DNA of 50,595 bases. Source: Acidobacteriota bacterium (GTDB lineage Bacteria; Acidobacteriota; Thermoanaerobaculia; Thermoanaerobaculales; Sulfomarinibacteraceae). Made by a program: the position numbers and the translations under genes. How positions within the stretch are numbered: position 1 is the stretch's first letter; the number at the start of each line of letters is the position of its first letter. The notes beneath the pieces are model-generated. The model saw nothing but the letters and a program-made list of their open reading frames with translations. It was not told where the DNA came from and made no database searches. Below, one piece after another: positions 42,357 through 50,595 of the stretch. Where the stretch lies: the NCBI GenBank assembly GCA_024641545.1, contig JAHECW010000015.1:1-50595 (forward strand). Reading direction: 5' to 3'.

Positions 42357-43520
42357 TCAATCCGTGCTCGGGCGGACCCTCGATATCGTGACCAGGGCGA
42401 GGAGAGCGGTGCCGGCGAGAAGGCCCCACACCAGGCTCCAGGGGACCGCGCGATCGATGAGGGCGCCGACGGCGGCCGGGCCGGCGATGGTGCCCAGATT
42501 CGAGAACATCGTGATGAATCCGAAAGCGAACCCGACGCGGTCGGGTTGCACGAGGAGGCCCGGCAGGGCGTAGATCGCGGTCGGAACCAGGGCGGTGGCG
42601 AGACCGATGCCGAGCATGGCCGGGGTCGGCGACAACAGACCCGAGGCGGCGCCGGCGAGGGTGGCGCCCTGGATCGTGAGTCCGACGGCGACCCACCGGG
42701 TCGGGCTCGACGTGCGGTCGATGAGGGTGCCGGCCAGCGGCGAACCGATCATGGCCACCCACATCACGATGGTGACGATGAGCAGCGCGGCGGTGCCGCC
42801 CCCCGCCCACTCCGGTGCGAAGGTCAGCACCGACGAGTGGACGGCGAAGAACAGCATCCAGGTCAGCGCCAGCGCCGCCAACGAGGGGGAGACCTTGAAC
42901 GAAACTCGGCTCCGCTCAACCGGAAGATCCGATGGCTCCGGCCGGCCGACGGCGACCAGGAAAAGCGGGATGGCGAGACCGACCAGGGCGGCGAGCAGCA
43001 GCAGTTCGTTGCGCCATCCGATGTTCTCGATGAGCACCGGGTGGAGCGAGAAGACCGTGATCATGCTCGCCGGATAGGTGGCCACGAAGACCCCCATGGC
43101 GAGGGCGAGCTCGCGGCCGGAAAAGGCCTCGGTCAGGAGGCGCGCCAGCAGCAGGTTGACCACCAGTCCTCCGACCCCGAACAGCAGCCGGCCGGCGAAG
43201 AGGAGCCCGAAAGTCGGAGCCGTGGCAAAGCACACGGCGCCGACGAACATGAGCCCGAGCGAGACGACCCCGACTCGACGGGGCTGCCAACGATCGACGG
43301 CGAGACCGATGGCGATGGCGAGGAAGACCGCCGGGATGCTGATCGCGCCCATCAGCAGACCGACCTTGAAGTGCGACAGACCGAAGCGGGCCACGAGTTC
43401 GGGAATCAGCGGCGGCACGACGAAGAATGTCGCGCCGATGGCGAAAAAGCTGAAGACCGACGAGAGCAGAATGAGCCAACGGCGTTCGGCGAGGGGAGAG
43501 ACGGTAGTCACAGGGGGCAA
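42357..43520 (-). CDS. MFS transporter
   Basis: The protein has 387 residues with about 12 hydrophobic segments (first LILLSSVFSFFAIGATFFVV). Loop 2-3 carries GLAVDRWQPRRVGV, close to the MFS signature G..(A)DR.GRR. FGVGGLVVNLLLARLL and a second-half GTLIDRTSSPTRWVAVG repeat the pattern. The start is uncertain: a TTG at 43520 gives the full length and GTG codons lie 3 and 6 residues in; none has a good Shine-Dalgarno. Substrate unknown. It is 153 nt upstream of the radical SAM fusion on the same strand, so it may export or import that enzyme's product (inference). Confidence 0.88.
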   Translation of the reverse strand: MPPVTTVSPLAERRWLILLSSVFSFFAIGATFFVVPPLIPELVARFGLSHFKVGLLMGAISIPAVFLAIAIGLAVDRWQPRRVGVVSLGLMFVGAVCFATAPTFGLLFAGRLLFGVGGLVVNLLLARLLTEAFSGRELALAMGVFVATYPASMITVFSLHPVLIENIGWRNELLLLAALVGLAIPLFLVAVGRPEPSDLPVERSRVSFKVSPSLAALALTWMLFFAVHSSVLTFAPEWAGGGTAALLIVTIVMWVAMIGSPLAGTLIDRTSSPTRWVAVGLTIQGATLAGAASGLLSPTPAMLGIGLATALVPTAIYALPGLLVQPDRVGFAFGFITMFSNLGTIAGPAAVGALIDRAVPWSLVWGLLAGTALLALVTISRVRPSTD

Positions 43521-43552
43521 TCATAACCGGAACGATGGAGTTTCTCGACCCG

Positions 43553-43805
43553 GCTTCGCGCGGGCAGCGCGGTCATGAGGGGTGGAAGGAGGAGCGGTGA
43601 CCGCGCTGCCCGCACGCCGGCGGCCGGTTTCGCTGCGGGGGGAGACGCACCGGGATGTCGTGCCGCGAGGGTTGCCCGGCGTCGGCATTGTGCTCGGCGC
43701 CCCGCGTCGCCGGATGGCTCTCGATCTGCACTCTGCCGCGCCCGGCACGCCCCGGTGGAGGTCGCTCGCCGACCCGGACGCGGGCTCGGATACGGAAACG
43801 GCCGG
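43553..43805 (+). repeat. Composite structured repeat, copy R5 (subtype I, 5' truncated)
   Basis: This copy lacks the GCGGGCG hairpin module. The main stem is intact (43561-43575 / 43598-43612, 15 perfect pairs, 22-nt loop). The second stem has decayed (GGCATTGTGC against GCACTCTGCC). It ends in a short CGGACG/CGGATA/CGGAAA run near 43776-43805. It lies between the MFS gene and the promoter of the efflux operon. Confidence 0.88.
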
Positions 43806-43828
43806 GGCTTCTCGGAGGATTGGGCTTC

Positions 43829-43873
43829 TTGACAATTTCAAACACTTGTTTAATATTAGCGTTTGAAACGTTT
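43829..43873 (+). promoter_or_regulatory. Promoter and likely TetR operator of the efflux operon
   Basis: TTGACA (43829-43834), a 16-nt spacer and TAATAT (43851-43856) form a near-consensus sigma-70 promoter, notable in such GC-rich DNA. Symmetric sites overlap it: TTTCAAAC (43836-43843) is mirrored by GTTTGAAA (43861-43868), AAAC-ACTT-GTTT sits at 43840-43851, and AAACGTTT at 43866-43873. A TetR dimer bound here would block the polymerase, fitting autorepression of the downstream gene. GGGAGA lies 5 nt before the ATG at 43887. Confidence 0.75.
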
Positions 43874-43886
43874 GTTGGGAGATCCT

Positions 43887-44594
43887 ATGGAAGCGCCTGT
43901 GACCACGTGCGACGGCAGCCCGGAGACGTGTGAAACCCACGAGCGGATCCTCGAAACAGCGCAGAAGTTCTTCGCGGAAAAGGGCTTCGATGCGACCTCG
44001 GTGCGGGACATCACGGCCGAGGCCGGGTGCAACGTCGCCGCGGTGAACTACCACTTCGGCGGTAAGGAGAGGCTCTATCTCGAGGCATTCAGAGCCATGC
44101 TGGGCGCGTTGCGGGATCAACGGTTGGCGATGCTCGAAGGACTCATGCGCCGCGATCCGACGCCGACCCTCGAGGAGTTCCTCGCCGCCTTTGCCGAGGG
44201 CTTTCTCGATCCGTTGGTCGATGAGAGCAGGGGCCGGCGCTTCCTGGTCTTCGTCAGTCGGGAGATGCTCGATCCGCGCCTTCCCGCTGCCGTCTTCCTC
44301 GACGAGTTCATCCACCCGCTCGTCGATCGGGTGATGGATGCTCTCGCCCGGGTGGGGCCGCCCCTGGCGCCTGAAAAGGCGCTGCTCTGTGTCTTTTCCC
44401 TCATCGGCCAGCTCCTCCATGCCCTCAAGGCTCGTCACCTCTTGGACCAGCTCGATCTTCCGGATTCGATGTCATTCGACCTCGCCGGGTTTCTCGAGCA
44501 CTTCGTTCGTTTTTCATCCGGCGGAATCCGGGCCTGCGCTGTGAATCCAACGGCAACCCCGAGATCGTTCATCGATGGGGAGAGAGTCCAATGA
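43887..44594 (+). CDS. TetR-family regulator of the efflux operon
   Basis: The protein has 235 residues. The helix-turn-helix is at about 20-65 (ILETAQKFFAEKGFDATSVR, DITAEAGCNVAAVNYHFGGK), near-consensus for TetR/AcrR. The C-terminal ligand/dimer part is helical and resembles the CerR/CecR-like group. An in-frame TTG at 43863 lies inside the promoter region, so the ATG with GGGAGA upstream is preferred. Its stop overlaps the channel gene as ATGA, so it is co-translated with the pump it probably represses. The ligand is unknown. Confidence 0.92.
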   Translation: MEAPVTTCDGSPETCETHERILETAQKFFAEKGFDATSVRDITAEAGCNVAAVNYHFGGKERLYLEAFRAMLGALRDQRLAMLEGLMRRDPTPTLEEFLAAFAEGFLDPLVDESRGRRFLVFVSREMLDPRLPAAVFLDEFIHPLVDRVMDALARVGPPLAPEKALLCVFSLIGQLLHALKARHLLDQLDLPDSMSFDLAGFLEHFVRFSSGGIRACAVNPTATPRSFIDGERVQ

Positions 44595-46132
44595 ACCGCA
44601 CCGTGAAATCGTTCGTTCTTTCGATGGCGGCCGTTGTCGGTCTCGCCGGGTGCACCCTCGGGCCCGAACCCGAGCGGCCGGCGACCGCGGCCGACGTCGG
44701 CGACAGCTATTTCCACGCCTCCGGGGCGCCGGCGGCCGAAATTCCCGAGGTCTCGCCGTGGTGGCGGACCTTCGGCGACGCGACCACCGTCGAGCTCGTT
44801 GAGCTCGCTTTGGCGAACAACACCGATCTCCGGGCGGCGGCGGCCCGGGTCCTCGAGGCCGAGGCCGGGCTCGAGAGGGCCGGCGGCGCCCGGCTGCCTC
44901 AGATCGGCTACGGTCTGAATGCATCCAAACAACGAAACTCCTTTGTGCTACCCGAGATCGGTCGACGCGACATCGAGTCCACCACCTACTCTTACAACTT
45001 CAACGTCTCCTGGCAGGCCGATCTCTTCGGCCGCCTCAGGCGGACTCATCAGTCCCAGTGGGCGTCGGTCCTGGCCGAAGAGGCAGCCCGGGAGGCCGTG
45101 GTCCACGCCGTCGTGGCCTCGGTGGTCCGGGCCCGGGTGCTGGTGGCGACCGCGGCATGGGCCCTCGACATCAACCGCGAGGTGACCCGGAGCTGGGAGG
45201 CGACCACCAGGACGGTGGAGCGCCGCTACCGCTCGGGTGTCGCCGGGGCGGTGGAGCTCCACCTGGCGCGCGAGAACCTGGCCTCCGCCAGGGCGTCGGA
45301 GGCGACCATCGAGGGCCAGCTCGAGCAGGCCCGCCTGGCCCTCGATGTCCTCGTCGGTCGGCGACCGGGCAGCGCCGGGATGTTGCCGGACACGATGCCC
45401 CGGCTGCCGTCTCTCGAACCGGTGCCCGTCGGGCTGCCCGCGGCGCTGCTCGATCGGCGGCCGGATCTGCGGCAGGCCGAGATGCGGCTCGAGGCCGCGA
45501 CCTACGGCGTCGGCGCCGCCATCGCCAACCTCTACCCGGACCTCAGCCTCACCGGCTCGGTCGGGGAAAACGGAGATCGGATCAACGATCTCGACCTCAC
45601 CAACTTCGTCTACAACATCGTCGCCAATCTTACCGGGCCGCTCTTTACCGGCGGCCAGCGCCGGGCGGATGTGGCTGCCGCCCGGGCCCGCGCCGAGCAG
45701 GCCGCGGCGGTCTACGCCGGAGCGGTCCTCAACGCCCTGCGCGAAGTCGAGGAGGCGTTGGTGCTCAGCGACACCTCGCTCACCAGCTTCGAGCTGACGA
45801 CCGAACGGGTGGCCGAAGCGCGCGCCGCCGACCGTCTCGCCAAGGAGCGCTACCAGCGCGGCGTGGAATCGCTGCTCACGGTGCTCGAGACCGAGCGCCG
45901 GCTCCGTCTCGCCGAGCAGGCCATCATCACCAACACCGGGTCGGTCTGGAACACCAGAGTCAACCTCTTCCTCGCCCTCGGAGGCGACTGGGGCACCGAT
46001 CCTCCCGAAGAGCCTGCAAACCCGCCGGAGTTACCCGAAGGTGATCCGGAAGACCCGGGTCGTTCCGCCCGAGCGAATTCCGAATCTGTCGACTTTCAAC
46101 CGTCAACTGTCGACTGCGAAGAGGTGTCCTGA
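44591..46132 (+). CDS. Outer-membrane efflux lipoprotein (OprM/NodT type)
   Basis: The protein has 513 residues. A lipoprotein signal ends in LAGC (Cys21). Two outer-membrane-factor repeats follow, with WWRTFGDATTVELVELAL and LALANNTDLRAAAARVLEAE early, RRPDLRQAEMRLEAATYGVG and LYPDLSLTGS in the middle, and YQRGVESLLTVLETERRL late, as in NodT/OprM channels. It should form the trimeric TolC-like duct for the RND pump encoded next. The last 40 residues (PPEEPANPPELPEGDPEDPG and beyond) are low-complexity; the final part is coded by GTCGACTTTCAACCGTCAAC-like repeat text, suggesting repeat DNA captured into the reading frame. Confidence 0.94.
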   Translation: MNRTVKSFVLSMAAVVGLAGCTLGPEPERPATAADVGDSYFHASGAPAAEIPEVSPWWRTFGDATTVELVELALANNTDLRAAAARVLEAEAGLERAGGARLPQIGYGLNASKQRNSFVLPEIGRRDIESTTYSYNFNVSWQADLFGRLRRTHQSQWASVLAEEAAREAVVHAVVASVVRARVLVATAAWALDINREVTRSWEATTRTVERRYRSGVAGAVELHLARENLASARASEATIEGQLEQARLALDVLVGRRPGSAGMLPDTMPRLPSLEPVPVGLPAALLDRRPDLRQAEMRLEAATYGVGAAIANLYPDLSLTGSVGENGDRINDLDLTNFVYNIVANLTGPLFTGGQRRADVAAARARAEQAAAVYAGAVLNALREVEEALVLSDTSLTSFELTTERVAEARAADRLAKERYQRGVESLLTVLETERRLRLAEQAIITNTGSVWNTRVNLFLALGGDWGTDPPEEPANPPELPEGDPEDPGRSARANSESVDFQPSTVDCEEVS

Positions 46133-47409
46133 TGTCGAACACGACTCTCAAAGGCCTGCTCCCCCTGATCGTCCTCATCCTCGGGATCCTCTCGGCCTGG
46201 TGGCTGGTTTCCTCCCGCACGGCGCCCGACAGGGTCCAACGGCCCCCCCTCGGCCCGCTCGTCGAGGTCATGCCGGCGCGGATCGCCGATGTGCCGGTTG
46301 TGATCAACGGCCACGGCGAGGTCGTTCCCAGAGTCGCCGTCGATGTCGTGCCGCAGGTGGCGGGACAGGTGGTGAAGGTCCACCCATCGCTGGTTGCGGG
46401 TGGTTTCTTCCGCGCCGGCGACGCCCTGGTCGTCATCGATCCGCGGGACTACGAGCTCGCCCTCGAACGAGCGCAGGCATCGGTCGCACGGGCCCAGGTC
46501 TCGCTCCAGCGCGAGCAGGCCGAGGCCGTGGTCGCGCGCGAGGAGTGGGACGAGCTGCATCCGGGTGAAGAGGCCCCAGGTCTCGTTGTCCGCGAGCCGC
46601 AGATCCGCCAGGCCGAGGCCGAGCTCGCCGCGGCGAACGCCGATCTCGCCGGCGCGAGGCTCAACCTCGAACGCACCCATGTGAGCCTGCCGTTCGACGG
46701 GGTCGTGGTCTCCGAAAGCGTCGATGTCGGACAGTTCGTCGGCAGCGCAAACCGCCTGGCGCGGGTCTACGGCACCGATTTCGTCGATGTCAGAGTCCCC
46801 CTCGAAAGCCGCGAGCTGGCGTGGTTCGACGTCCCTTCCCGCGACGGGGGAACGGCGCCTCGCGCCGAGGTCAGCGTGACCTTCGGCGGCAGGCGGAGCA
46901 CCTGGGAGGGCCGGGTGACCAGGATGGAGGCCCAGGTCGACCAGGCCTCGCGCATGGTTCACGTGGTGGTCGAGGTTGCCGACCCCTACGATACCGCCGA
47001 GAACAGCCTCGCGCTGCTGCCGGGGACTTTTGTCGACGTGCGGATCTCAGGCAGGACCCTCGAGGGCGTGGTTCCGGTCCCCAGGTTCGCCGTCCACGAC
47101 GGCTCTCAGGTCTGGGTCTTCGACGACGGGAAATTAGCCGTCCGCCAGGTCGAGGTCCTGCGCTCGGATCGGCAGGAGACCCTGGTTTCCGACGGCATCG
47201 ACGAAGGCGAGCTCGTCATCGTCAGCTCCCTCGACGCGGTCACCGACGGCATGGCGGTGAGAAACGCCGCCGATCAAGAGGACTTCACAGTCGAAGCTTC
47301 CTCGAGCGATCCTCCGCAGGTTTCCGCCGTCTTGGGATCGGAGTGTTCGCCGCCGGCGAACGCGATCGATCCCACCGCAACTCGCGCGAGCGGATTGCAG
47401 GGAGCGTGA
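46132..47409 (+). CDS. RND efflux periplasmic adaptor (HlyD/AcrA type)
   Basis: The protein has 425 residues and starts within the stop of the channel gene (TGATG). An N-terminal membrane anchor (about 8-27) is followed by the lipoyl half-motif (VVPRVAVDVVPQVAGQVVKV), an alpha-hairpin (about 105-165, ALERAQASVARAQVSLQRE) and the second lipoyl half (RTHVSLPFDGVVVSESVDVG). Beta-barrel and membrane-proximal strands (VPVPRFAVHDGSQVWVF) come next. It joins the channel to the inner-membrane pump. The C-terminal 40 residues look unstructured. Confidence 0.94.
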   Translation: MSNTTLKGLLPLIVLILGILSAWWLVSSRTAPDRVQRPPLGPLVEVMPARIADVPVVINGHGEVVPRVAVDVVPQVAGQVVKVHPSLVAGGFFRAGDALVVIDPRDYELALERAQASVARAQVSLQREQAEAVVAREEWDELHPGEEAPGLVVREPQIRQAEAELAAANADLAGARLNLERTHVSLPFDGVVVSESVDVGQFVGSANRLARVYGTDFVDVRVPLESRELAWFDVPSRDGGTAPRAEVSVTFGGRRSTWEGRVTRMEAQVDQASRMVHVVVEVADPYDTAENSLALLPGTFVDVRISGRTLEGVVPVPRFAVHDGSQVWVFDDGKLAVRQVEVLRSDRQETLVSDGIDEGELVIVSSLDAVTDGMAVRNAADQEDFTVEASSSDPPQVSAVLGSECSPPANAIDPTATRASGLQGA

Positions 47410-47410
47410 C

Positions 47411-50400
47411 ATGCAAGAAACTCGTCGCGGTCCCTTAGCCTGGTTCGCCGCCAACCACGTGGCGGCCAACATCCTGATGGTCTTCATCCTGGTTTCGGGT
47501 GTGCTGGCCCTGTTCAACGTGGTCATCGAGGTCTTCCCCGAGCTCGAAACCGACATGGTCACCGTCCGTGTGCCCTACCGCGGCGCCTCGCCGGCCGAGG
47601 CCGAGGAGGGGGTCTGCGTCCGGGTCGAGGAGGCCATCGCCTCCATCGAGGGCATCAAGCGGATCCGTTCCACCGCGAGCGAGAACCTCGGAACCGTCAC
47701 CATCGAGCTCGAGGAGAACGCCGACAACCGCGAGGTCCTCGACGATATCAAGGCCGCGGTCGATCGGATCGAGACCTTTCCGGTCGAGACCGAGAAACCG
47801 GTGGTCGCCGAGGTCGACACCCGCCGCCGGGTGATCACCATCGTGCTCTACGGCGAGGCCTCCGAGAAGACCCTCAAAGCCCTGGCCGAACGAGTCCGGG
47901 ACGAACTCACGGCGGTCGAGGGGATCTCTCAGGTCGAGGTTGCGGGGGTCCGCAACTACGAGATCTCCATCGAGGTCTCGGAGGAGGCGCTCAGGCGTTA
48001 CGGGCTCAGCTTCGAGCAGGTGGCGAACGCCGTCGCCATGTCGTCGCTCGACCTTCCGGGCGGCGCGGTCAAGACCCGCGGCGGCGAAATTCTCCTGCGC
48101 ACCAAGGGCCAGCGTTACCGCGGCGCAGAGTTCAAAGAGATCGTGGTCGTCACCCGGCCCGACGGCACCCAGGTCGAACTCGGGGACGTGGCCGACGTGA
48201 TCGACGGTTTCGAGGACACCGACACGGCGACCCGGTTCGACGGCAAACGGGCCGCGCTGATTCAGGTCTTCCGGGTCGGCAGCGAGGGCGCCCTCGAAGT
48301 CGCCCAGGCGGCCAAAGACTACCTTGACGACCTCCGGCCGAGCCTTCCAGCCGGGGTTTCGGCCGATACCTGGGACGATGACTCGATCATTCTCAAGCAG
48401 CGGATCGGTCTCCTGCTCCGCAACGCCCGCCTCGGTCTGGTCCTGGTCTTCATCTGTCTGGCGCTCTTCCTCAACACCCGGCTCGCGTTCTGGACCACCA
48501 TGGGGATCCCGATCTCCTTCCTCGGCGGGCTGTGGCTCATCCCGGAGTTCGGTGTCACCATCAACATGATCTCGCTCTTCGCCTTCATCGTCGTCCTCGG
48601 CATCGTGGTCGACGATGCCATCGTGGTGGGGGAGAACATCTTCAACTTTCTCGAAGAGGGGATGAAGCCCCTCGACGCCGCGGTTCGCGGCGTGCGCGAG
48701 ATGGCCATGCCGGTGACCTTTGCCGTGATCACGACGGTGGCGGCCTTCGCGCCGCTGCTCTTCGTTTCGGGCAACATGGGCAAGGTCATGCGTCAGATCC
48801 CCATCGTGGTGATCGCGGTTCTGATGATGTCGTTGGCCGAGGCGCTGCTGATCCTCCCGGCCCATCTCTCCGGCGCCGGCACTCTCTTCCACCGCATCAT
48901 GGATCCGATCCTCGGGCCCATCGAGCGCGTCCAGGCCGTCGTCCAGAGAGCCCTCCAGTGGTTCATCCGGGTGCCCTACCGCAAGAGCCTCGAGTTCGCC
49001 CTCGAGTGGCGCTACCTGACGGTGGCGCTCGCGATGGTCTTTCTCTTCCTGAGCGTGTCGCTGGTCGCCGGCGGTTTCCTCAAGTTCAGCTTCATGCCCA
49101 AGGTCGATTCGGACAACATGGTCGCGCTGCTCACCATGCCCCAGGGCACCCCGGTGGAGCAGACCGAGGCCGTCCTCGAGCGCCTCGAGAATGGTGCGAT
49201 CCGTCTGGCAGCCGATATCGACGAGGCCAGACCGGACGGCAGCCCGTCGCTGATCCGCCACGTTTCGAGCACGGTCGGACAGCATCCGACCGGGGGCGGC
49301 CACGGGCCGATGGCAACCCGGCAGTCGGGCGGCGATTCCTCGCACCTCGGCGAGGTCAACGTCGAACTGCTCGGCGCCGAGGATCGCGTTGTCGGATCGG
49401 GCGAACTGGTCCGGGCCTGGCGTGAGATCGTCGGTGAGGTGCCGGGCGCGGTCTCGCTGACCTTTCAGGCCAACATGTTCTCGGCCGGCGACCCGGTCAG
49501 CGTCCAGCTCGCCCACAGCGATTTCAAGGTGCTTCTCCGAGCGGTGGATAAGCTCAAGCGGATCATTGCCGAGTACCCCGGCACCAAAGATGTCGCCGAC
49601 AGTTTCCTCCCCGGAAAAAAAGAGCTCAAGCTCACCCTCACCCCCGCGGGCCGGGCGGCCGGTCTGACCCTGTCCGATCTCGCCCGCCAGGTGCGGTCGG
49701 GATTCTACGGCCGCGAGGTCCAGCGGATCCAGCGCGGCCGCGATGACATCCGCGTCATGGTCCGCTACCCGGAAGGGGAACGGCAGTCGCGGGGCGACAT
49801 CGACGCGATGCGGATCCGCCTGCCCGACGGTTCCGAGGTCCCCTTCACCACCGTCGCCGCGGTCGAGGAGGGTCGGGGTTATGCGGTGATCAACCGGACC
49901 GACCGTCGGCGGGTCGTGACCGTGACCGCCGATGTCGAAGAGGGGGAGGCCAACGCCAACGAGATTTCCAGCGATCTCAGGAACACCGTGCTCCCGGCCC
50001 TGGTGGCGGACTTCCCCGGTCTCACCTTCGACTTCGAGGGAGAGCAGCGCCAGCAGAGCGAGTCGCTCGACAGCATGAAGATCAACTTCGTGGTGGCTCA
50101 GCTCGCCATCTTCGCCCTGCTGGCCATCCCCTTCAAGTCCTACGCCCAGCCGCTGATCATCATGTCGGCCATCCCCTTCGGCCTGGTCGGCGCGGTTCTC
50201 GGCCACATGCTCATGGGTCTCGACCTGACCATGCTTTCGATGTTCGGGATGGTGGCGCTGACCGGTGTGGTGGTCAACGACTCGCTCATCCTCATCGACC
50301 TCATCAACCGCCGGAGAGCCGAGGGCGCCACGGTGGATCAGGCGATCAGGGAGTCCGGCGAGCGCCGTTTCCGACCGATCATGCTGACCACGGCGACCAC

Positions 50401-50595
50401 CTTCCTCGGGCTGACGCCGATGATCTTCGAGACCAGCATGCAGGCGAGGTTCCTCATCCCGATGGCGGTCAGTCTGGGCTACGGCATCGTCTTCGCGACC
50501 GCCATCACGCTCATCCTGATCCCGACGCTGTATCGGATCCTCGAGGACTTCAAGGCGTTCTTCGGCGCCAAAGAGGACCTGGTGGAGGATGGGGT
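47411..50595 (+). CDS. RND multidrug efflux permease, 3' end cut by window edge
   Basis: The frame from the ATG at 47411 (1 nt after the adaptor stop) stays open to the edge: 1061 residues, so only a short C-terminus is missing. First transmembrane helix at about 14-38 (HVAANILMVFILVSGVLALF). Two large periplasmic loops flank the transmembrane blocks, as in AcrB/HAE-1 pumps. The proton-relay aspartates are Asp401-Asp402 in GIVVDDAIVVGENI. The TM10 region reads GVVVNDSLILIDLINRRRAEG, the form with Asn in place of AcrB Lys940, seen in a subset of this superfamily. It should export drugs or lipophiles by proton antiport. The operon order is regulator-channel-adaptor-pump. Confidence 0.95.
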   Translation, partial: MQETRRGPLAWFAANHVAANILMVFILVSGVLALFNVVIEVFPELETDMVTVRVPYRGASPAEAEEGVCVRVEEAIASIEGIKRIRSTASENLGTVTIELEENADNREVLDDIKAAVDRIETFPVETEKPVVAEVDTRRRVITIVLYGEASEKTLKALAERVRDELTAVEGISQVEVAGVRNYEISIEVSEEALRRYGLSFEQVANAVAMSSLDLPGGAVKTRGGEILLRTKGQRYRGAEFKEIVVVTRPDGTQVELGDVADVIDGFEDTDTATRFDGKRAALIQVFRVGSEGALEVAQAAKDYLDDLRPSLPAGVSADTWDDDSIILKQRIGLLLRNARLGLVLVFICLALFLNTRLAFWTTMGIPISFLGGLWLIPEFGVTINMISLFAFIVVLGIVVDDAIVVGENIFNFLEEGMKPLDAAVRGVREMAMPVTFAVITTVAAFAPLLFVSGNMGKVMRQIPIVVIAVLMMSLAEALLILPAHLSGAGTLFHRIMDPILGPIERVQAVVQRALQWFIRVPYRKSLEFALEWRYLTVALAMVFLFLSVSLVAGGFLKFSFMPKVDSDNMVALLTMPQGTPVEQTEAVLERLENGAIRLAADIDEARPDGSPSLIRHVSSTVGQHPTGGGHGPMATRQSGGDSSHLGEVNVELLGAEDRVVGSGELVRAWREIVGEVPGAVSLTFQANMFSAGDPVSVQLAHSDFKVLLRAVDKLKRIIAEYPGTKDVADSFLPGKKELKLTLTPAGRAAGLTLSDLARQVRSGFYGREVQRIQRGRDDIRVMVRYPEGERQSRGDIDAMRIRLPDGSEVPFTTVAAVEEGRGYAVINRTDRRRVVTVTADVEEGEANANEISSDLRNTVLPALVADFPGLTFDFEGEQRQQSESLDSMKINFVVAQLAIFALLAIPFKSYAQPLIIMSAIPFGLVGAVLGHMLMGLDLTMLSMFGMVALTGVVVNDSLILIDLINRRRAEGATVDQAIRESGERRFRPIMLTTATTFLGLTPMIFETSMQARFLIPMAVSLGYGIVFATAITLILIPTLYRILEDFKAFFGAKEDLVEDG

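Noticed and set aside
47435-50206. Long minus-strand open frame opposite the RND permease
   Set aside because: The plus strand encodes a clear RND pump with DD proton-relay motif; the reverse frame is low-complexity (Asp/His/Gly-rich) and has no known family.

Overview
This is a GC-rich bacterial chromosome segment from a diderm (LPS-making) organism. It carries LpxC, a lipoprotein-type outer-membrane efflux channel with an RND pump, MqnD of the futalosine menaquinone route, an AmrS-type radical SAM protein, and many multidomain signalling fusions. Gene content and the style of the intergenic repeats suggest an Acidobacteriota-like lineage (perhaps Thermoanaerobaculia). This is inference: there is no rRNA or other marker in the window. 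No tRNA, rRNA, CRISPR array or complete insertion sequence was seen.

Layout. 1-135 is the N-terminal end of a tyrosine recombinase resembling integron integrases, reading off the left edge and separated by a 21-bp perfect hairpin from a very large pyruvate phosphate dikinase-like protein and a GAPDH-family gene (304-5674). 5.9-7.3 kb: a CPBP protease coupled to an M23 peptidase. 8.0-13.8 kb: envelope genes (triple-FKBP protein, GT2 glycosyltransferase, membrane-anchored protein, DUF4097-like protein, three-repeat secreted protein). 13.9-15.4 kb: an overlapping operon RidA-like / thioredoxin-fold-like / methyltransferase. 15.6-20.9 kb: a three-gene signalling operon, HK-REC-HK hybrid kinase, PilZ-methyltransferase and REC-HK protein, whose parts match the PhcS/PhcB/PhcR type of fatty-acid-ester quorum sensing. 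21.0-25.0 kb (minus): amrS, fumarylacetoacetase and an unknown partner. 25.6-30.5 kb: two large secreted proteins. 30.9-39.0 kb: a tandem-duplicated 'eukaryotic-type' phosphofructokinase, a response-regulator-LpxC fusion, glutamate-cysteine ligase, phosphoglucose isomerase and mqnD. 39.1-42.2 kb (minus): a SPASM-like/radical SAM/class III aminotransferase fusion. 42.4-43.5 kb (minus): an MFS transporter. 43.9 kb to the right edge: a TetR-regulated RND efflux operon, cut in the permease gene.

Non-coding content. Five intergenic gaps (about 7.4-7.9, 10.95-11.5, 25.1-25.6, 37.8-38.2 and 43.55-43.8 kb) hold copies of one composite repeat, several hundred bases long. All five share a long stem with a loop of exactly 22 nt; a second stem carries a compensatory G-C to C-G change between two subtypes; degenerate hexamer arrays flank the element. 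A second repeat family has two copies (22.25 and 30.6 kb), and REP-like hairpins and a heptamer array lie elsewhere. These make up most of the non-coding DNA.

How the genes fit together. Several enzymes of central carbon flow (PPDK-like, GAPDH, PFK, PGI) have unusual architectures or residues. Regulation appears fused directly onto enzymes (REC-LpxC, PilZ-methyltransferase, PFK with a decayed second half). The most notable candidates for undescribed biology are the REC-LpxC fusion, the SPASM/radical SAM/aminotransferase fusion, the Phc-like locus and the covarying composite repeat.
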